NCBI GenBank assembly: GCA_002786065.1
Contig: NHNY01000012.1
Location: 434,001 to 498,000 of the forward strand
Length of the DNA stretch: 64,000 bases
DNA from: Microcyclospora pomicola
Taxonomy: Eukaryota; Ascomycota; Dothideomycetes; Capnodiales
Direction of reading: 5' to 3'
The first letter of the stretch is position 1. Every line of letters begins with the position of its first letter. Shown one piece after another: positions 1 to 10,709 of this stretch. Below the pieces are notes generated by a model, which was not told the origin of the DNA, made no database searches, and saw only the letters and a program-made list of their open reading frames with translations. Position numbers and translations under genes: made by a program.

Positions 1-518
1 AGCTTCTGCCTCCTTCGCCTCCTGCTTGGCCTTCTTGCCGTCCGCTTTGGCCTCCTTCTTCACATTATCGTACGTCTTGCCGGCCTGCTCCTTGAACTTG
101 CCGTACGAGTCCTTGGCTTCGGCCTCGAACTTCTGCGCCTTCTCCTCCGTGCGCTTCTCGAGCCGGGCGAGGTCCTGCTCGGCTTGCTCGGTGAACTCCT
201 TGGCCTCTTTGGCGAGCTCGTCGGCGGCGGCGTCGGCGTCCGCTTCGGCTTTCTCGGCGCGCTCGTGGGCGAGCTGCTGGTCGGCGAAGGAGGGGATGGC
301 GTTGTTGGAGGAGCCGGTTGATAGGGTGGAGGAGTTGATGCTTTGCACGCCGGAATTGTCGTCGTCGTGAACAATCTCGAGAACGGGATCGGGCATCCTG
401 ATCGCAGTTTGGTCTTAGCTGATGCTGCGCGCATACAACACTGGATGACGATGCGATGGACTTACTTCTCGGCATCGGTCTGCTTAGGGCCTTTGGCGGC
501 CATATCGGCGTAAGACAT
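1..518 (-). CDS. Conserved fungal Ala/Glu/Lys-rich protein, C-terminus cut by window edge
   Basis: Two exons are visible: 466-518 (start codon at 516-518, N-terminus MSYADMAAKGPKQTDAEK) and 1-397, joined across a 68-nt intron (398-465, GTAAG..CAG) in phase 2. After splicing the protein continues MPDPVLEIVHDDDNS, then a serine/asparagine linker, then a long highly charged helix rich in Ala, Glu and Lys (EKAEADADAAADELAKEAKE and on), which looks like coiled coil or LEA-type sequence. The reading frame is open at base 1, so the C-terminus is missing. I recall filamentous-fungal proteins that begin MSYADAAxxGPKQ, followed by an acidic Ser-rich stretch and ending in one membrane helix; an OM14-like mitochondrial outer-membrane role has been suggested to me by that pattern only, and is not shown here. 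The gene is divergent from the deubiquitinase gene. Confidence 0.75.
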
Positions 519-893
519 GCTGTCGTCGTTGGGTCGATTGAGGATACCGGACACTGTGGCAGGAGATGGTGAGTTGGACGTTTTGACCTATGGTGATTGC
601 TATCCAAGATGATGGCAGGGAGATGTGATACTTTTGCTGGACGAAGGTCTGGAGAGATCACAGTTCAGAGGTGTGATATAGATAATGACGAGACACAGGT
701 GTTGGCGGTAAAGCGAGCGCGATAGCTTCAGTTTGTGCCTTGCTTTGTCTTTGCGCTCGCCCAGTGACTTCATCTTCACATGGTCCGAGCTCGATAGCTT
801 CACGTGCCAATATTCGATATTTCCTCGAACAAGTCACGAGCCCATGTTCGGCATAAGACATTGTTCCTTGGTCGGAGCAAGAACACAGCAATC
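519..893. promoter_or_regulatory. Divergent intergenic region, 375 bp
   Basis: This lies between two start codons that face away from each other, so it must hold both promoters and 5' leaders. No convincing ORF or named element is visible. Confidence 0.5.
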
Positions 894-2016
894 ATGTCCG
901 GCGGCTGGAATACCATAGAGAGCGATGCAGTAAGGCAGAGCCGCATGTTGGCCTCCCCATGTCCTTGAGTTTCAACATCAGCCTCATCACGCCACAAGCT
1001 CACTTTATGCGATCACCAAGCTGACCTATCGCATCTAGGGCGTCTTCACCTTCTTGATCGAATCGCTGGGCGTCAAGAATGTCCAGTTCGAGGAACTGAT
1101 CTCCCTCGATCCAGAGTCCTTGCAAGAAATCAACCCCATTGGCGTCATCTTCCTCTTCAAGTACCCCACGTCCGAGAAACCTTCACGAGACAAGCCACTA
1201 GACGGCGAGTTCGACTACTCTGCTCTCGACCCCGATGCCGCCCAAAACGAGGACGATGAGCCCGTCTGGTTCGCCGCGCAGACCATCCAGAATGCCTGCG
1301 GCACACAAGCCCTGCTCTCGGTCCTCCTCAATAAAGCCTCCGCAACCGCCAGCGTAGATCCCGACAGCGATCGTATCGACGTTGGCTCCTCCCTCCGCGA
1401 CTTCAAGGACTTCACCTCCGCCTTCCCCGCCGACATCCGCGGCGAAGCTCTCTCGAACTCCGACCTGATCCGTGACGTGCACAACAGCTTCGCGCGGTCA
1501 TCGCCATTCGTCAGCGACGAAACGCGCATGGCGACCGCGGACGACGACGTCTACCACTTCATCGCCTACACGAGCATCAACAGCACGCTGTACGAGCTGG
1601 ACGGGCTGCAAGCAGCGCCCATCCGGCACGGGGACGTGGGTGCGTGTCCGCCGGAGATCTTCGCAGATGCCGTGGTGCCGGTGCTACAGCGACGGATCGA
1701 AAGATATCCCGTCACGGAGATCCGCTTCAATCTGTTGGCGATGTGTGCCGATCTCCGGATACGTGCGAGGGAGCTCGGAGACCAAGAGATGTTGGCTAGG
1801 GAGGAGCAGAAGAGACGGGAATGGAGATGGGAAAATGCCCTGCGCAGACATAACTTTGTGGGCTTTATTGGAGAAGTGATGAAGGGTGTCACGGGCCAGA
1901 AGGTCAAGGATGGAGGGTATGACAAGTGGGTGGATGATGCAAAGGCCTCGACGCGCAAGCGAGTGGAAGACAGGCAGAAGAAAGGACACGATGGGGACGG
2001 AATGGATGTGTCGTAG
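894..2016 (+). CDS. Ubiquitin carboxyl-terminal hydrolase, UCH37/UCHL5 type
   Basis: A cysteine protease of peptidase family C12 that cleaves ubiquitin from substrates; UCH37 homologues act at the proteasome. Exons are 894-929 and 1039-2016 (337 aa); the 109-nt intron is GTAAGG..TAG in phase 0. The first 12 residues (MSGGWNTIESDA) lie in exon 1 and the family's GVFTFLIESLGV follows. Catalytic residues are all visible: oxyanion Gln about 93 and Cys about 99 in AAQTIQNACGTQALLSVLLN, His about 185 in YHFIAY, Asp about 200 in LDGLQ. The segment SNSDLIRDVHNSFARSSPF is typical of UCH37. A C-terminal helical tail (KRREWRWENALRRHNFVGF, then a lysine-rich end) matches the UCH37 extension that binds proteasome or INO80 partners in other organisms. 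The length fits the family. Confidence 0.93.
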
Positions 2017-2442
2017 TCGGAGCAACATGCTCAGACATCATGTGTTTGCGAGAACAAGATATTACTACCCTTCATGTACTATGATAATGATTTATAGACT
2101 AAAGCAATTGACAAGACAAGATGCAACATGAACTTTTACAGAGTTATGCTTTTCTTTGATTCTGTGAGAAAGCTAATTTACTGCTATCGAGAAGCAGCCA
2201 ATCTACTTCTATACATGCCGACAGACATGGCGTCGATAGAATCTCGTGAACGTGATTAACGGCTGACCACAAAAGAAATGTCGTCCAAAAGTCATTGGAA
2301 TAGGAAGAACGCCGCTCCCCATGCCTCGTGTGAATTTTTGCTTTCTGCCCGGCAGACCAGATACCCCTATCTGAACCATCGGAAGGAATGTGCCCTTTTC
2401 ATTGCAAGACGGAGCTTTTTTGCTCTATCGCCATACACACGT
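2017..2442. other. Convergent 3' intergenic region, 426 bp
   Basis: It separates the tail-to-tail deubiquitinase and eEF3 genes. It should hold both 3' UTRs; I see no gene in it. Confidence 0.5.
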
Positions 2443-5400
2443 CTAATCGTCCTCGTCAGAGAAGACCTCCTCACCACGCTTCCTGCGGGCCATTCGGTCC
2501 TTCTTCTTCTTGCGAAGCTCGGCTGAGGTGAGCTTGGCCTTCTTCTTTGTGCTCTCGATCTTGTTGCCCATGGCATCGAACTTCTCCTCCTCCTCTTCGT
2601 CACCCTTGAGACGAGGTCCAGCACCCTGGCCTTGCACCCAGTTGTGACCAGATGGTGTCATGCGACCGTCAACGACAGCCCACACTTCCTCGGTCAAGTC
2701 CTTGGTGAACTCGGCGGAGTGAGTGATGATGATGACACCACCCTCGAAGGACTTGATAGCCTTGGACAGAGCGCCCAGGGAGTCACGGTCGAGGTAGTTG
2801 GTGGGCTCGTCAAGCACGATCAAGTGAGGACGTTGCCATGAGCAGGCAGCGAGCACAACCTTGACACGCTGGCCACCAGAGAGACCACGCATACGCGAGT
2901 GAGAGACAAGCTCAGCATCAAGACCGAAGTTTGTGCAGTGAGCTTCGATCTCCTTGCGGACCAAAGGACGGAACTGACCGCTGGCAAGAGCTTCCTTCTG
3001 ATCGACATCAGCAACCATCTTCTGATGGGAGACGATGAGCTCGTTTCGGGGAATCCAGGCGTTGTCCGCAGTCATCATAGGAGTCCACTTCTCGTTCTTG
3101 AGACCGATGTTGTCACCAAGGGCGAACGAACACTCGTATTCGTACGAGTTCTTGAACTTTCTGCGCGAGTGCACGCCGATGACACGACGCTGAGTACCCT
3201 CGATTCTGTAGATCTTGTCCATAGCCTTCTCATCCTCTTCGGTGACGATCTTGTTGGCACGGTCCATAGTCTCACGATCCTCACCAGTCTGGAATCGCCA
3301 TTGGATGTACTCAGATGGGGTCTTGTCGAGGTGGTGATCGATATGTGCGAAAGCGTGTTGTTTGATGTAGGCAATACGGATGTTCTCGTGCTGGTAGACG
3401 TCGCCGACGGTGGGGATAAGTTCACCAGTGAGGACGTTGACGAGCGTAGACTTGCCAGCACCGTTGGGTCCGATGACAGCGATACGGGAGCCGAGCGAGC
3501 ATTGGAACGTGACGTCCTGGATTTGTGGTTTGGCGGTGCCAGGGTACTGGAATGACATGTTGGTGACACGAACGATGGCCTTCGCCTTGGTCTTGACACC
3601 CTCGAGGAAACCGGGTTCTGGGAATTTGAACTCCATCTCCGAAGCGCCGAGCTCGTAGTAGGACTTGGCAGATGGCACACGGCGGACGAACTCGCTGAGC
3701 TTACCACGGTAGCGCTTAAGCTTGAAGCGCTCATAGTGGATGACGTGCTGAACGACGTTGTCCAAGAATTTGCTGTCGTGAGAAATGATGATAGATGTGC
3801 AGGGCGAGGAAGTGAGGTAGTCCTCGAGCCACTTCACGTTCTTCACGTCCAAGTGGTTGGTCGGCTCGTCCAAGAGCAGAATATCAGGCTTCTCGAACAC
3901 GGCACGGGCCAACGCCAGCTTCATCTTCCATCCACCAGAAAGTGCAGTGATTACACCATTGATTTGCATCTCGACGAAGCCGAACTCAAGCAGAGTACTC
4001 CGGATGCTGTCTTCGCTCAAGTTGAGACCGGCTTTGTCCAACTTCATCTTAGTCCACTCGATGGTGGTCATCTCCGTGTCGTCAGAGTCCAAATCGTGCT
4101 CAACGTAGACGGTCTTCACCTCGCTTTGCTTGGGGAAGCCTTCGACTTGCTCGTTGTTGATGGCACGCATGAGAGTGGTCTTGCCGGAACCGTTGGGGCC
4201 GAGGAGACCGTAACGCTGACCACGCTTCAGGCGGAGGTTGGTCTGATTCAGCAGGATCTTGGCACCATAGGCCAAGTTGAATGTGCAGTTGCACAGATCC
4301 TCGCCCTCTTCCTCGTCAGGCTCGGCTTCGTTCTCGAGGACAGCACCTGGAAGAGTGCGCTTGCGGATGGTCTCGACAATTGCTGGGGCAGTGGCCTCGC
4401 CAACAACAGTGATCATGTACGGCAGAGCATTGAGTTTCCAAGTTGACTCCTCGGTTGCCTTCTCGTCAATGAGCTGACCACCGATCGCTGAAACGTACTC
4501 AAGGACAGGTGCGAATTTCTCGATCTTGTCCTTGTGTGAGCTGCTGAGAATGTCCTTCACCTTGGCGAGCACAGTCTCAATGTCACCATCGTGAGATACT
4601 TCGGGGATCTTGCCGTCCTTGACGTTACCGACGCGGACGAGGGTGTCAAGTGCCTGCTTCGTCTTCTCACGTGCTTCTGGGTCTGCAACATTGTCCAAGT
4701 TGTATGTGAGCTGGGGCATCAGCTTGGGCAAGAATGAGGCAACAATGTTCGGGTCCTCGACAAGCTTGCACATGTTGTCAACAATCACAGCGGACTTGCG
4801 CTTGATGGCAGTCTCACGCTCCTTGAGGCCACGCTCCAACAAGGGAACCATGATGGCGAGGGTGGGCTCATGGACGTCAGTGACGAATGTGGTGGCTCCA
4901 AGCAAGTGAATGGTCTCTGGGACGTTCTCAGGCTTAGCGATACACTTGATCAACTCTGGAATGAAGCGATCGATATCCCTGTTGACAATAAGCTGGCACA
5001 CCTTCTCCATGGTGCCATATGCCTTCTTCTTGACTTCTGGTTTGGTATCCCACATGGCTTCCGAGACAATCGGGATGAGGTCGGGGACGCGGAACGCGGT
5101 TTGTGCTGGAGCGCTCTCGGCAAGAGCCTCGATACACTCCAGATCGGTCATCTTCTCGGGCCATTTCTGGGCGGTGCGAATGGATGAGATGAAGTGCGGG
5201 ATAAGAGCCTTGACTGAGTTGGGGTTGACAGCCTTGGTGATGGCGAGCGCGGCGTTTTGGGCAGCAACCTTGACGGGCACCATCTTGTCGCCGACGGCGG
5301 CCAGCACCACGGGAAGAAGCACCACAAGGTATGGCTCAACGGCGGCGGAGACGGCGGCGTGCTGTGCGATGGCAGCGATAGCCTCGCAGGCATTCTGTCG

Positions 5401-5622
5401 TGCGTTTGCATCCTTCTTGTTCGAGAGCATCTTCTTGAGACCCTCGACGGTCTTCACTGGGGCGGCATCGGTCTCGATGTCGCCGTTGATGAAGGTGGCA
5501 ATCTCTTGGGATGCCTCCTTCGCTTCATCGCCAGGCTTGCTGACGGAAAGCTTAGACATAAGCTGCTCAAGGATCTTGACAGACTCCTTGTTCTCTGCCT
5601 GGGCGGCGGAGGTGGCGGCCAT
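2443..5622 (-). CDS. TEF3: Translation elongation factor 3 (eEF3, ABC-F ATPase)
   Basis: A soluble ribosome-bound ATPase, essential in fungi, that helps release E-site tRNA and drive elongation. The coding region is one uninterrupted 1059-residue exon, close to the 1044 aa of yeast Yef3. Order of parts: N-terminal HEAT repeats (about 20-330), a four-helix bundle, the first ABC cassette (Walker [10 protein letters not shown] near residue 475, signature [14 protein letters not shown], Walker [14 protein letters not shown]), and the second cassette (Walker [10 protein letters not shown] near 719) interrupted by the eEF3-specific chromodomain-like insert (about 800-890), then [13 protein letters not shown] and [12 protein letters not shown] near 914-945. 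The C-terminus is the expected lysine-rich tail ([20 protein letters not shown]). The start is fixed by the [15 protein letters not shown]-terminus. All ATPase motifs look intact. Confidence 0.98.
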   Translation of the reverse strand: MAATSAAQAENKESVKILEQLMSKLSVSKPGDEAKEASQEIATFINGDIETDAAPVKTVEGLKKMLSNKKDANARQNACEAIAAIAQHAAVSAAVEPYLVVLLPVVLAAVGDKMVPVKVAAQNAALAITKAVNPNSVKALIPHFISSIRTAQKWPEKMTDLECIEALAESAPAQTAFRVPDLIPIVSEAMWDTKPEVKKKAYGTMEKVCQLIVNRDIDRFIPELIKCIAKPENVPETIHLLGATTFVTDVHEPTLAIMVPLLERGLKERETAIKRKSAVIVDNMCKLVEDPNIVASFLPKLMPQLTYNLDNVADPEAREKTKQALDTLVRVGNVKDGKIPEVSHDGDIETVLAKVKDILSSSHKDKIEKFAPVLEYVSAIGGQLIDEKATEESTWKLNALPYMITVVGEATAPAIVETIRKRTLPGAVLENEAEPDEEEGEDLCNCTFNLAYGAKILLNQTNLRLKRGQRYGLLGPNGSGKTTLMRAINNEQVEGFPKQSEVKTVYVEHDLDSDDTEMTTIEWTKMKLDKAGLNLSEDSIRSTLLEFGFVEMQINGVITALSGGWKMKLALARAVFEKPDILLLDEPTNHLDVKNVKWLEDYLTSSPCTSIIISHDSKFLDNVVQHVIHYERFKLKRYRGKLSEFVRRVPSAKSYYELGASEMEFKFPEPGFLEGVKTKAKAIVRVTNMSFQYPGTAKPQIQDVTFQCSLGSRIAVIGPNGAGKSTLVNVLTGELIPTVGDVYQHENIRIAYIKQHAFAHIDHHLDKTPSEYIQWRFQTGEDRETMDRANKIVTEEDEKAMDKIYRIEGTQRRVIGVHSRRKFKNSYEYECSFALGDNIGLKNEKWTPMMTADNAWIPRNELIVSHQKMVADVDQKEALASGQFRPLVRKEIEAHCTNFGLDAELVSHSRMRGLSGGQRVKVVLAACSWQRPHLIVLDEPTNYLDRDSLGALSKAIKSFEGGVIIITHSAEFTKDLTEEVWAVVDGRMTPSGHNWVQGQGAGPRLKGDEEEEEKFDAMGNKIESTKKKAKLTSAELRKKKKDRMARRKRGEEVFSDEDD

Positions 5623-5635
5623 GATTGCGGTTGTG

Positions 5636-5672
5636 TAGAGAGAGGGGGGTGGGTGAGGAGGAGGAAGGAAAA
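5636..5672 (-). promoter_or_regulatory. Pyrimidine-rich tract in the eEF3 5' leader
   Basis: Directly upstream of the eEF3 ATG the coding strand reads almost only C and T (runs such as CCTTCCTCCTCCTC and CCCCCCTCTCTCT). CT-rich tracts just before the start or transcription start are common in strongly expressed filamentous-fungal genes; its role here is inferred from that. Confidence 0.5.
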
Positions 5673-6730
5673 AGGTCCATCAGCGGTCAAGTTTTTTTCT
5701 ATCTTATGGTGGGCTGTGTGGCGATCGAAAGCACGCTAAGATATGGATGGCTGCCTCAGGCTGCCAATCATAAACTCGACCTCCCACCCCGATCTCTTCT
5801 CCGACTACATTTGAGCGAGACATCATGAACCTCCAAGACCTCCTTCGGACCTCGAGATGTCCTTGACGTGTAAAACATAAATCTTCAATGCGATATGTCC
5901 AAGGATGGCTCATCGACGTGCACAAATCGTGTTCAACACTTTTCACCCCACCAAGAATAGACAGCCTGAACCCTGAAACAGGCGCTTTTCGGAACCGCAT
6001 GTTCCTTTCCAAAATTCGCTCGGCGTCTTACGGCCATGTCAATTTCCACCACGGTCGGTAAAGTCATTGGATGGCTCTCTTGAAATCGACCACCGGACGC
6101 GTGCTGTTTCGCCAATGAAATACGACCGACTACATGCGAAGGATAGCATTGGACTCAGCAGCCTGTACATTGCTTGCCGAACAATCAGTGGATGTCGTCG
6201 ATGCACCTAGCTGGCCATTGAATCATGCTATACACCCCTGCATACCCAGTACCCTAAGCTCTTCCAGCGTCCTGCGGTATTGTTGGTATTGCTGCGTCGA
6301 ATTGGAGATCTGCTCTTGAGCCGCGTGCAAGCAGCTTGCATCCTTATATGTCATGGTGAAGCATTAGGCCCGACACTAAAAACAGTGGACTTCATTTGCA
6401 ACCATCCATGGATGCTTGCAGCTCCCCGAATCACCCTACATACCTTATAAGCAGCCACATCATCTTGCTGGCTATGAACCTGCTGTACTCCGCACCGCAA
6501 CTCAATATGCTCTACTGTTGTCAATCTGGTCATCGAGATGTTGTAAGAGCTGTTACGACAGATCATATCGAGGCATGCGCACTCCATCAAAAGCACCAAT
6601 CTCAATGGTAAGAGGTGAAAGGAACATATCCTTTGGGACTCCTCATGTGGATCGTTCTCTTCAATGATCTGCTATGTTCATTGCATCATTCTCACCCTGA
6701 GGCTTGTGCAGGTAGCTTCTCTTACATTCT
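5673..6730. other. Intergenic region, about 1.06 kb, no gene recognised
   Basis: This is the eEF3 upstream region plus the 3' side of the RING/IBR gene. Only short ORFs without family features occur. A strong eEF3 promoter is expected here. Confidence 0.4.
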
Positions 6731-7496
6731 TTACGAGATATCAGCGTTCAGTTCTTCGACGACATCTGCAGCACGTCGGCCTCTTTTATCCTGCAAGACA
6801 GGCGCATAGGCTATATTGAACCCTTTGGCACATTTTCCGCCTATCTCGCGATTTCAATGGTCAGCTACAATTCTCGAAGCATGTGAGGTGCATGTGGTTG
6901 ACTTACACGTCATGAACTCGCATCCGCCTTTCGGGACACCACAAGTGTCAGCAATCGTCTACACCACAGACGAATACACCCGTGAACAACATACCAATCT
7001 TGACAAAGATATACTGACACCATGGGCACTGTCGCGCACCTCGTGCAAGCAAGTCTTCCATCGTTTCCTGGTCCGGAGCAACATCATCTGGGATCGTGTA
7101 TAGTCTGGTTCGTGCCATTTGGTCAAGTATCTTGTAGCGCTTGCGGTCTTGATTGCTGACCAGAAGCTTGATTCTCCCACTCGGCCAAGCGCTGTTGCAT
7201 GCTGGACAGCCGATGTCGAGTAAAGCTCTGCTTTCTAGCTGTGCACTCAACGAGGCTTTCAAGCACTCCTGACACACTCGGCCGCCTGTGCCGTTGAGGT
7301 GTCGTCTGCACTCATACGGCAACAGCGAGATCTTGACGAAACGTCCAGCGCTCTTCGTTTCGCAGCAATATATGCACTCATACTTCCCTTGACCGCAGTG
7401 GAATGCTCGTTTCAGTAGCGAAGTGGATGGCTGATCTTCATCTCGCTTTCGTCGAACCACGGCCAGCACGAACAGAGCTGAGAGTAATGCTGCCAT
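6731..7496 (-). CDS. Small RING/IBR-type zinc-finger protein with N-terminal hydrophobic anchor
   Basis: Possibly an E3 ubiquitin ligase-like protein of the fungal RBR group. Exons are 6995-7496, 6907-6927 (a 21-nt microexon) and 6731-6840, phases 1 and 1, giving 210 aa. The N-terminus MAALLSALFVLAVV is hydrophobic and could be a signal anchor. A RING-like cluster follows: CIYC near residue 40, then ECRRHLNG, a CQEC pair and a CPAC pair near residue 100. The last third has CPWC, then after splicing VKIGGCEFMTCGKC, which closely follows the IBR pattern CPxC..GCxxMxCxxC. Introns are 67 nt (6928-6994) and 66 nt (6841-6906) with GTATG and GTAAGT donors. Without splicing the frame ends early and the second metal-binding half is lost, which supports the model. 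A complete RING-IBR-RING is not present, so ligase activity is unproven. Confidence 0.72.
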
Positions 7497-7903
7497 GTTC
7501 GCTTATGGACCGCAAGGGTTGCGCGTGCGGTCTCAAGACGATGGAAAATTCGCGCTTGAATCAGTGATGAACATGTCGCTGGGAACACAATATCATAATC
7601 CTAGAAAGTTGGAACACAGGTATCTCCCAGTTCTGAGCCGTGTCGAGGCTGAGCAGACATGAGCCTTAGGCGACTCTACATGTATCTTGTAGTGGAGTAA
7701 TTCATGATGTCAAGCTTAGCTCTACAAGCTCTCAAGGATTTGACTGTCTGTGTGAATGACATGGTTTGTTATACATGGAACACACCCTGATCGTACCTAG
7801 TGTACCCTACAATATATCAAAGCAGGCATACTGTGACACCTAAAAACTCCCGTTCTTGACTATATGGAATGCTTAATAACATGGGCAGGATTGGGAAAAT
7901 GCA
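7497..7903. promoter_or_regulatory. Divergent intergenic region, about 400 bp
   Basis: It lies between the RING/IBR gene (-) and the kinase gene (+). I see no gene; it presumably carries both promoters. Confidence 0.4.
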
Positions 7904-9216
7904 ATGGACTTGGCGGGACGCGCGAATACTCGAAGAGTTAGCTGTTTCACAGTCCTCGACGTGCTTCAATTCTCTTGGATAGTCCACTTTCATATAGGTA
8001 AATTGTCACTACCGTACCTAATGTTCCGAGGACGCTGCACTTGTCCACCGTACATCAGCTTTTATCCACGCAGTACAAGTGGGAGAGCTAACTCTACTCT
8101 TGTTGGTGACTCTGGTCGCGTATACACCCATAGTACCCTGCTTCGACGGCATCCTCAGGACAGCAAACTTGACATATTCAAGGTCGAGTTCGTCTCCAGT
8201 ATTCATAGAGGAGAACTTGACCGTGATTTAATCTTCGATACAGATCTGCTAACAAGAGCTTCATCTACAAACATGTGCCAAACTCGCTCTTCCAGCTGTC
8301 TGTACGGATTGCTGGCGGCTTCCCATCATCACGACTGCTTCGTATGCACGTAGATTGCATACGCGAACGAAATATTCTGATCTACCCTTACTTCCGAGAC
8401 CATCTACTTGCTCTTCTCCAGAACGACCCGGCGTTCTCTCCTAACGAGCATTTCGAGTTCTTGCGAGGAATGGGTGAGGCGGTCCAAGAACTTCATGCTA
8501 AGGATTGGGTCCATACCGGTATGTCCTCGTGTATCGATTGGACACAACATTGAGCTAATTTCTTTGGCGGTAGACATCAAACCCGACAATGTTTTGGTCG
8601 AATGGACATGTGACAGCGATGGCAATAACCAGGTGGTCACAGATGTAGCACTTGGTGACTTCGATATCGCTTGTGAACTGAAAGAGGGAGAGACTCGCAT
8701 CACACCACATGCTGTCGGTAATGCAATGTGGCGAAGCCCTGAAGGGCAGACCGGTGTCTCTTCCAGGGCAACAGATATTTACTCGCTGGGACTAGTAGTA
8801 GGTGCTATCATTGAGTGGAGCAGTGACCGTGCTGATGCCATCGACAGTACATTTTCATCCTAGGAGCTGGAGACTTTCTTATCCTGAATAACTACCAGGA
8901 CCTTGTGAAGGCCGCAATCACGCCGGAGCAAGAAGTGGTGACCCGACACTTCTGCTACTTTGGTCTAGTGCCAGAAAGCTTCTACAAGCAAATCGAGGAT
9001 GACAAATGGAAACACGCTCTTCGACTGGCATCACAGTCGGCTGACGCACAAGTTGAGGAAAACCCAACGCTTAGAATGAGCTTCTGGGGACAGGAACTGG
9101 GCGAGACGGCGATGGACCTGCTCACGGGGATGACGAACCTGGATCCTAAAGCTCGGTTGACCATCGATCAGGTGCTTGAGCATCCGTATTGGAAAGAGGT
9201 TGCTTCCGAGGCATGA
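7904..9216 (+). CDS. Fungal-type serine/threonine protein kinase (atypical loop motifs)
   Basis: The C-terminal exons are clear: ..-8518, 8574-8797 and 8848-9216, with introns of 55 nt (GTATGT..TAG) and 50 nt (GTAGGT..CAG). Spliced, the catalytic region reads VHTDIKPDN (catalytic loop, His-Thr-Asp in place of HRD), LGDFDIA (DFD in place of DFG), WRSPEG (SPE in place of APE), ATDIYSLGLV, and a C-lobe ending LTNLDPKARLTIDQVLEHPYW-like (here MTNLDPKARLTIDQVLEHPY). These variants occur in an expanded family of filamentous-fungal kinases I recognise. The N-terminal part is less certain: one frame (from 7904) carries SKLDIFKVEF, while SFIYKHVPNSLFQ lies in another frame near 8253, so at least one more intron is needed between about 8190 and 8255. 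The start at 7904 is a best guess. Substrate unknown. Confidence 0.65.
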
Positions 9217-9618
9217 GATTCAGGGGTTTGATTTCGTGATTGCAGTGTCCGGTCAGCACCGTCAACACTGATCGATTGATGCACTCTGCTCTGTTAGTTG
9301 TGCATGTACCGTACCGTGCCAAGTTGGTAATGCCGTCACCTAATCGCGTTGTATCCACAAGTACGATCACATTATGTACCCAGTTGTCAAGAATGAAGTT
9401 CTGTCATGTTCGGATGGTACGTTTTCATGGTTGTGACGTTACCAAATCTTGGCCATGCCAGATAAGGTGGTGTAAGGGCAAAGGGAATAATGTATTTGCT
9501 AGTCCACTCAGTTCGAACATAGACGGTATACCATAACGGAGAGGACCCTGCAGTGAAGCTACTTGTCTGGATCTTCTTCATTATTCACCCCGATATGCTT
9601 CCTCTAGAAAGACTTGCG
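9217..9618. other. Convergent 3' intergenic region, about 400 bp
   Basis: It lies between the 3' ends of the kinase gene (+) and the small spliced gene (-). Nothing else is seen. Confidence 0.4.
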
Positions 9619-10146
9619 CTATAGTTCTTTGCTCACAAGGACAACCAGATTCTCGACTACCATCGAAAGACTTTTCAACGTTTGTGCTAAGGACCTCAGA
9701 GGAGCTGCTAGGTCCGCGACATTGCTCACAGAGCTAGCACTGCGGAGCGAAGTCAATCTTGGAGCCTTTGAGATTGCATTGGAGGGCTCTTACAAGGTCA
9801 AGTGCTCAGCAAACGACCCGACCATGGCGACATCGTGATCGAACTTGGCTTGAAGGGACGACGGCAGACCATGTAGCGAAATCGCATCATCGTTCGCCAA
9901 CGACCAGCCGGTCGGTAGAGAGACTCGCTGAGGCGAGCGGTGGTCGGACTCGTCTTGGAGCCATCGGTCGATCATGAACGAGTGGCCGTGACTACTGGCA
10001 GAGTCTCGAACTTTCTCGGAGGAATGAGGGCTGTGTCTGTCGGAGGAGCTTCCAGCGAAGTCCGCGAGGGGCTGTTTGCTTCCAGCATCATCGTGAGCAC
10101 GAGTAGTCATCGTGGGATGGTGAGTCTGGAACTCTATGTATATCAC
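9619..10146 (-). CDS. Small uncharacterised protein with helical C-terminus (spliced)
   Basis: I do not recognise the family. Two exons, 9794-10146 and 9619-9739, are joined over a 54-nt intron (GTAAGA..CCGCAG) in phase 2, giving 157 aa if the first ATG is used; an internal ATG at about 10110 (MTTRAHDDAGSKQP) is an equally good start. Exon 1 is polar and Ser/His/Asp-rich, then HGLPSSLQAKFDHDVAMVGS. Exon 2 codes for a clean heptad-like helix (SSVSNVADLAAPLRSLAQTL, then KSLSMVVENLVVLVSKEL) ending at a stop. The consensus splice sites and the sudden well-formed amphipathic helix argue that this is a real gene and not a chance frame. No signal peptide or membrane segment is clear. Confidence 0.55.
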
Positions 10147-10709
10147 ACAGAGCGGCAGAATTGTAATGTGTACGGTGCAAAGGTCGCATGGTGATGGCCA
10201 TCAGGTTTTATTTGTACGTTGTCCACCGTGATAGAGACAGCCTCACAGGCCATAACCTGACAGTGATGTTTCGTCTTGCCGGCGTTGTCATGTTTGTTTC
10301 GTCACGCGAGATGATTCGGTCCATCCGCCACAAGCCAAGGAGAGAACATTGACGATCTTGCGCTTGAGACAAGTCGGTGCCATCCTTGTCAACCCAGAAA
10401 GTTGGTGGACTTCGCTCCTGCACGGCGAGAACGTGGGACCGCAAGCTCAGCCGGCCGAAGGGTACATGCAGCTGTGTCCGGGGACTGATTGGATGATCTT
10501 GCAGCGAGGAGGAAAGAGGAAAGAGAAAACATGAGCGAGGCGGACTCGATCTCAGGTATAAACCTCATCGAGGCGCTGCGCATCCTGGTGATCTTGGAAT
10601 TCAGCTGGCTTCATTCAGCGCAACATCTTGTACCACATCGCCGCACCGTCTCCCAGCCACCATCAAGAATTCGTTGCCTTCAACTGTCTTCAGAACGTGG
10701 CACGGGTCG
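10147..10709. promoter_or_regulatory. Divergent intergenic region, about 560 bp
   Basis: It lies between the small spliced gene (-) and the flavin oxidoreductase gene (+). No gene is recognised; promoters of both are expected. Confidence 0.4.

Noticed and set aside
2899-3555. Long plus-strand ORF of 218 codons
   Set aside because: It is antisense to eEF3, whose frame is certain; long shadow frames are expected in a GC-rich conserved gene.
4910-5638. Plus-strand ORF of 242 codons
   Set aside because: Antisense shadow of the eEF3 HEAT region.
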